Positions 62,397 to 64,000 of a stretch of DNA of 64,000 nucleotides are shown here, one piece after another. Position numbers and translations under genes: made by a program. The stretch's first letter is position 1; each line of letters starts with the position of its first letter. A model generated the notes under the pieces. The model did not search any database. It saw only the letters and a list, made by a program, of their open reading frames with translations, and was not told the DNA's origin. Source of the stretch: Catellatospora sichuanensis (GTDB lineage Bacteria > Actinomycetota > Actinomycetes > Mycobacteriales > Micromonosporaceae); assembly GCF_007483665.1 (NCBI RefSeq), contig NZ_VIQO01000012.1:248001-312000 (forward strand). Reading direction: 5' to 3'.

Positions 62397-63158
62397 TCAA
62401 CGCTGGGGAGGTGGCCCCTGGGTCGCGGCAGTCCGCTGCTGTGCCTGCGTGATCCGCCGCACCACGCGTGCGGCGAGAAACGCCGCGACCACGACCGTCA
62501 CCGTTCCTGCCGTCCACAGCGGATAGGCCACGATGCGCATGTCCAATGCGGTCTTCTCGAACACGCCACCGTCCGAGGTGACGACGCCGTACAGCCGGAT
62601 GAGTCCGTCGAGAAGCACCGCGAGCAGCACGCTCGCCCACCATCGGCCCACCGGGGCCGGATGCGCGCCATGGCCGCCGGCCCGCTGCACGTCCCGCACC
62701 ACGAGGTAAGGAATGACCAGATTCGCCGCCGGAACGAACCATCCGCCGACCGCCCAGCCGGGTGCCCACACCGGCGCGCCACCCAGACGCTCCGCGTTGC
62801 GCCGCGCCCGGTGGAGCCAGATGATGAAGGCGGCGGCCGCGACGAGCAACCCGACGATCCACGACCGGTCGGCCACAGTGGTCGTCATGCCCCGCGGCAG
62901 CAGATGGTCGAGGAGTTCGTACACCATCAAGGCGGGCAGCACCGGATCGGTGTTGCCGTGCACCACCACCTCGATCCGGTGCTCGTAGTGTCCCACCGCG
63001 ACGATCGTGCGCAGCACGTCGAGGACGGCCCACACCAGAAGCGCGGCCACTGCCAACCGGGCCACGCCGCGTCCCGTCCGCTGCCGGGCCCGGCAGGTCG
63101 CCCGGCGGTCGATGGCTGGTCGTCGGTTCCACAGGCGCTCATCCCTTTCGGAGGTCAC
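62397..63158 (-). CDS. DUF4328 membrane protein
   Basis: A 253-aa protein with about six helices and the DUF4328 core IIWLHRARRNAERLGG, WAPGWAVGGWFVPAANLVIPYLV-type sequence and VVRDVQRA. It is widespread in actinomycetes and its function is unknown. The GTG at 63158 follows an A/G-rich site. Confidence 0.85.
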   Translation of the reverse strand: MTSERDERLWNRRPAIDRRATCRARQRTGRGVARLAVAALLVWAVLDVLRTIVAVGHYEHRIEVVVHGNTDPVLPALMVYELLDHLLPRGMTTTVADRSWIVGLLVAAAAFIIWLHRARRNAERLGGAPVWAPGWAVGGWFVPAANLVIPYLVVRDVQRAGGHGAHPAPVGRWWASVLLAVLLDGLIRLYGVVTSDGGVFEKTALDMRIVAYPLWTAGTVTVVVAAFLAARVVRRITQAQQRTAATQGPPPQR

Positions 63159-63629
63159 CGGCGAGTATGCCCGGCCCGCGACGCTGACAGGCCCCGCGAT
63201 CTTTGCGGCAGCGCGGCCAGGACCGGATCACGCGCCGGGATCACCTGCGCATGAAATCGCGGTCCTCGCCGTCCTGCTCGTGCCTGTCGGCGCAGTCGGC
63301 GCGGCCGGAATGTGGCGCACCCTGCACCCGGCGACGCCGCAACCCTAGGCTCCGACGCACTGTATGGAGCACAGCGGCGGCGACAACCGTTGCCCCGGCC
63401 GCTGACGGGCCGAACCAGCACGGCTACCGCTGTCGGACCCAGCGCTTAACCTCGATGTGAGTCGCTGTCCCGGCGGGCAACCGTGCTGGACACAGCGGCG
63501 GGCATTCGAGGCGCTGCCTGGCATCGGGACGGTGAAACCCATGGTCATTGCTCGATCGCTCCACCGACGCTCTCCTCACGCGGGCCGGCTCGAGATCGGC
63601 ATCGCCGGGTCCCGGCGGGCAGGTGAACC
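63159..63629. other. 471-bp intergenic region
   Basis: No gene supported. One frame ends with a hydrophobic stretch (EIAVLAVLLVPVGAVGAAG) but has no start codon in context, so it may be a relic. The last bases carry AGGTGA, the ribosome site of the ArdC-like gene. Confidence 0.4.
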
Positions 63630-64000
63630 ATGACCACTCGGGTGCACCCGTCCAGCCGTGGCCTGCTCCACGCCACCATGCTCACCCTGCGGATGGCGGT
63701 CGCCGACCTCACCAGTACGCAGGCATGGAACCGCCTGCTCAGGGTCGCGGCCCGCCACCCGGGCCGCAGCGTCGACGAGGTCCTGCTGATCGCCCGGCAA
63801 CGCCCGGACGCCACCGAGCTGGCCACTTACGACCAGTGGCGCGCACGAGGCGTCCACGTGCGCCGGGCCGAACGCGGCCTGGCACTGCTCCCACCGTCGG
63901 ACGACTCCGGCGAGGCCTCCGACATCGTCAAAGTCTTCGACATCACACAGACCAACGCGGCGCCTTCACCACGGCCCCCCGCACCCGATCTGGTGCCCGT
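63630..64000 (+). CDS. ArdC-like N-terminal domain protein (3' end outside window)
   Basis: 123 codons are visible. TSTQAWNRLLRVAARHPGRS, VLLIARQRPDATELATYDQW, RRAERGLALLPP and VKVFDITQT follow the ArdC-type single-strand-DNA-binding domain pattern (NxLLI...QxPxATxVxxYxxWxxxGRxVxKGExGxxIxxP...VFDxxQT). In complete genes an ImmA/IrrE-like zinc protease often follows. Such genes sit on conjugative and integrative elements, so a mobile element may begin at the right edge. Confidence 0.7.
   Translation, partial: MTTRVHPSSRGLLHATMLTLRMAVADLTSTQAWNRLLRVAARHPGRSVDEVLLIARQRPDATELATYDQWRARGVHVRRAERGLALLPPSDDSGEASDIVKVFDITQTNAAPSPRPPAPDLVP

Overview
The window is very GC-rich, with GTG and TTG starts, many 4-bp ATGA/GTGA gene overlaps, MbtH-assisted nonribosomal peptide synthesis, LtrA, DUF4328 and FN3-tailed kinase genes. 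Together these point to a filamentous actinomycete. A Micromonosporaceae-like host is a guess from gene style only; there is no rRNA or tRNA in the window to confirm it.

Bases 1-16955 are one end of a nonribosomal peptide gene cluster, probably for a metallophore. A leftward operon runs: membrane desaturase/hydroxylase, ornithine/lysine N-hydroxylase fused to a PaiB/KtzT-like split-barrel domain, MbtH, two exporter-fold ABC half-transporters, an A-PCP-C-A-PCP synthetase, then a second synthetase cut by the window edge. The adenylation domain of that second synthetase has lost its main catalytic motifs. A divergent 713-aa protein looks like a duplicated haem-oxygenase-like diiron oxidase (HDO). 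A phosphopantetheinyl transferase (19.9-20.6 kb) and a LuxR-type response regulator (20.9-21.7 kb) flank the cluster. Between them and the HDO gene lies a zone of decay: a frameshifted carbamoyltransferase, a possible Tn3-transposase tail, a frameshifted GNAT, a truncated LysR and an IS3 OrfA stub. Among these sit a VOC protein and a small SD-driven ORF coupled to an NTF2-like gene.

Bases 22.3-32.6 kb hold a leftward catabolic cluster: quinone oxidoreductase, TauD dioxygenase, BKACE, then MFS, RBBP9-like hydrolase, acyl-CoA ligase, YeiH-type exporter and acyl-CoA dehydrogenase. A divergent AraC regulator stands at its head. The combination suggests degradation of an unknown organic acid, possibly one carrying sulfur.

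Bases 32.6-64 kb are mixed housekeeping and accessory genes: a zinc-ribbon P-loop kinase-like protein between near-direct repeats, a PEP-mutase/AhpD pair divergent from a MocR/PdxR-type regulator, Kup potassium uptake, and a secreted beta-helix protein behind two CebR-like palindromes. Further on are a GlxA-type regulator, an ABC-2 transporter, a DinB protein, a class C serine hydrolase, PepSY and YibE membrane proteins, LtrA, an SNF2 helicase and a Ser/Thr kinase with two FN3 repeats. A glycosyltransferase/membrane protein/hydrolase operon, an SDR and several small membrane proteins follow. The right edge cuts an ArdC-like gene typical of mobile elements. Remnants of a methyltransferase (43.8 kb) and a CAP-domain protein (55.1 kb) were found by reading short frames.
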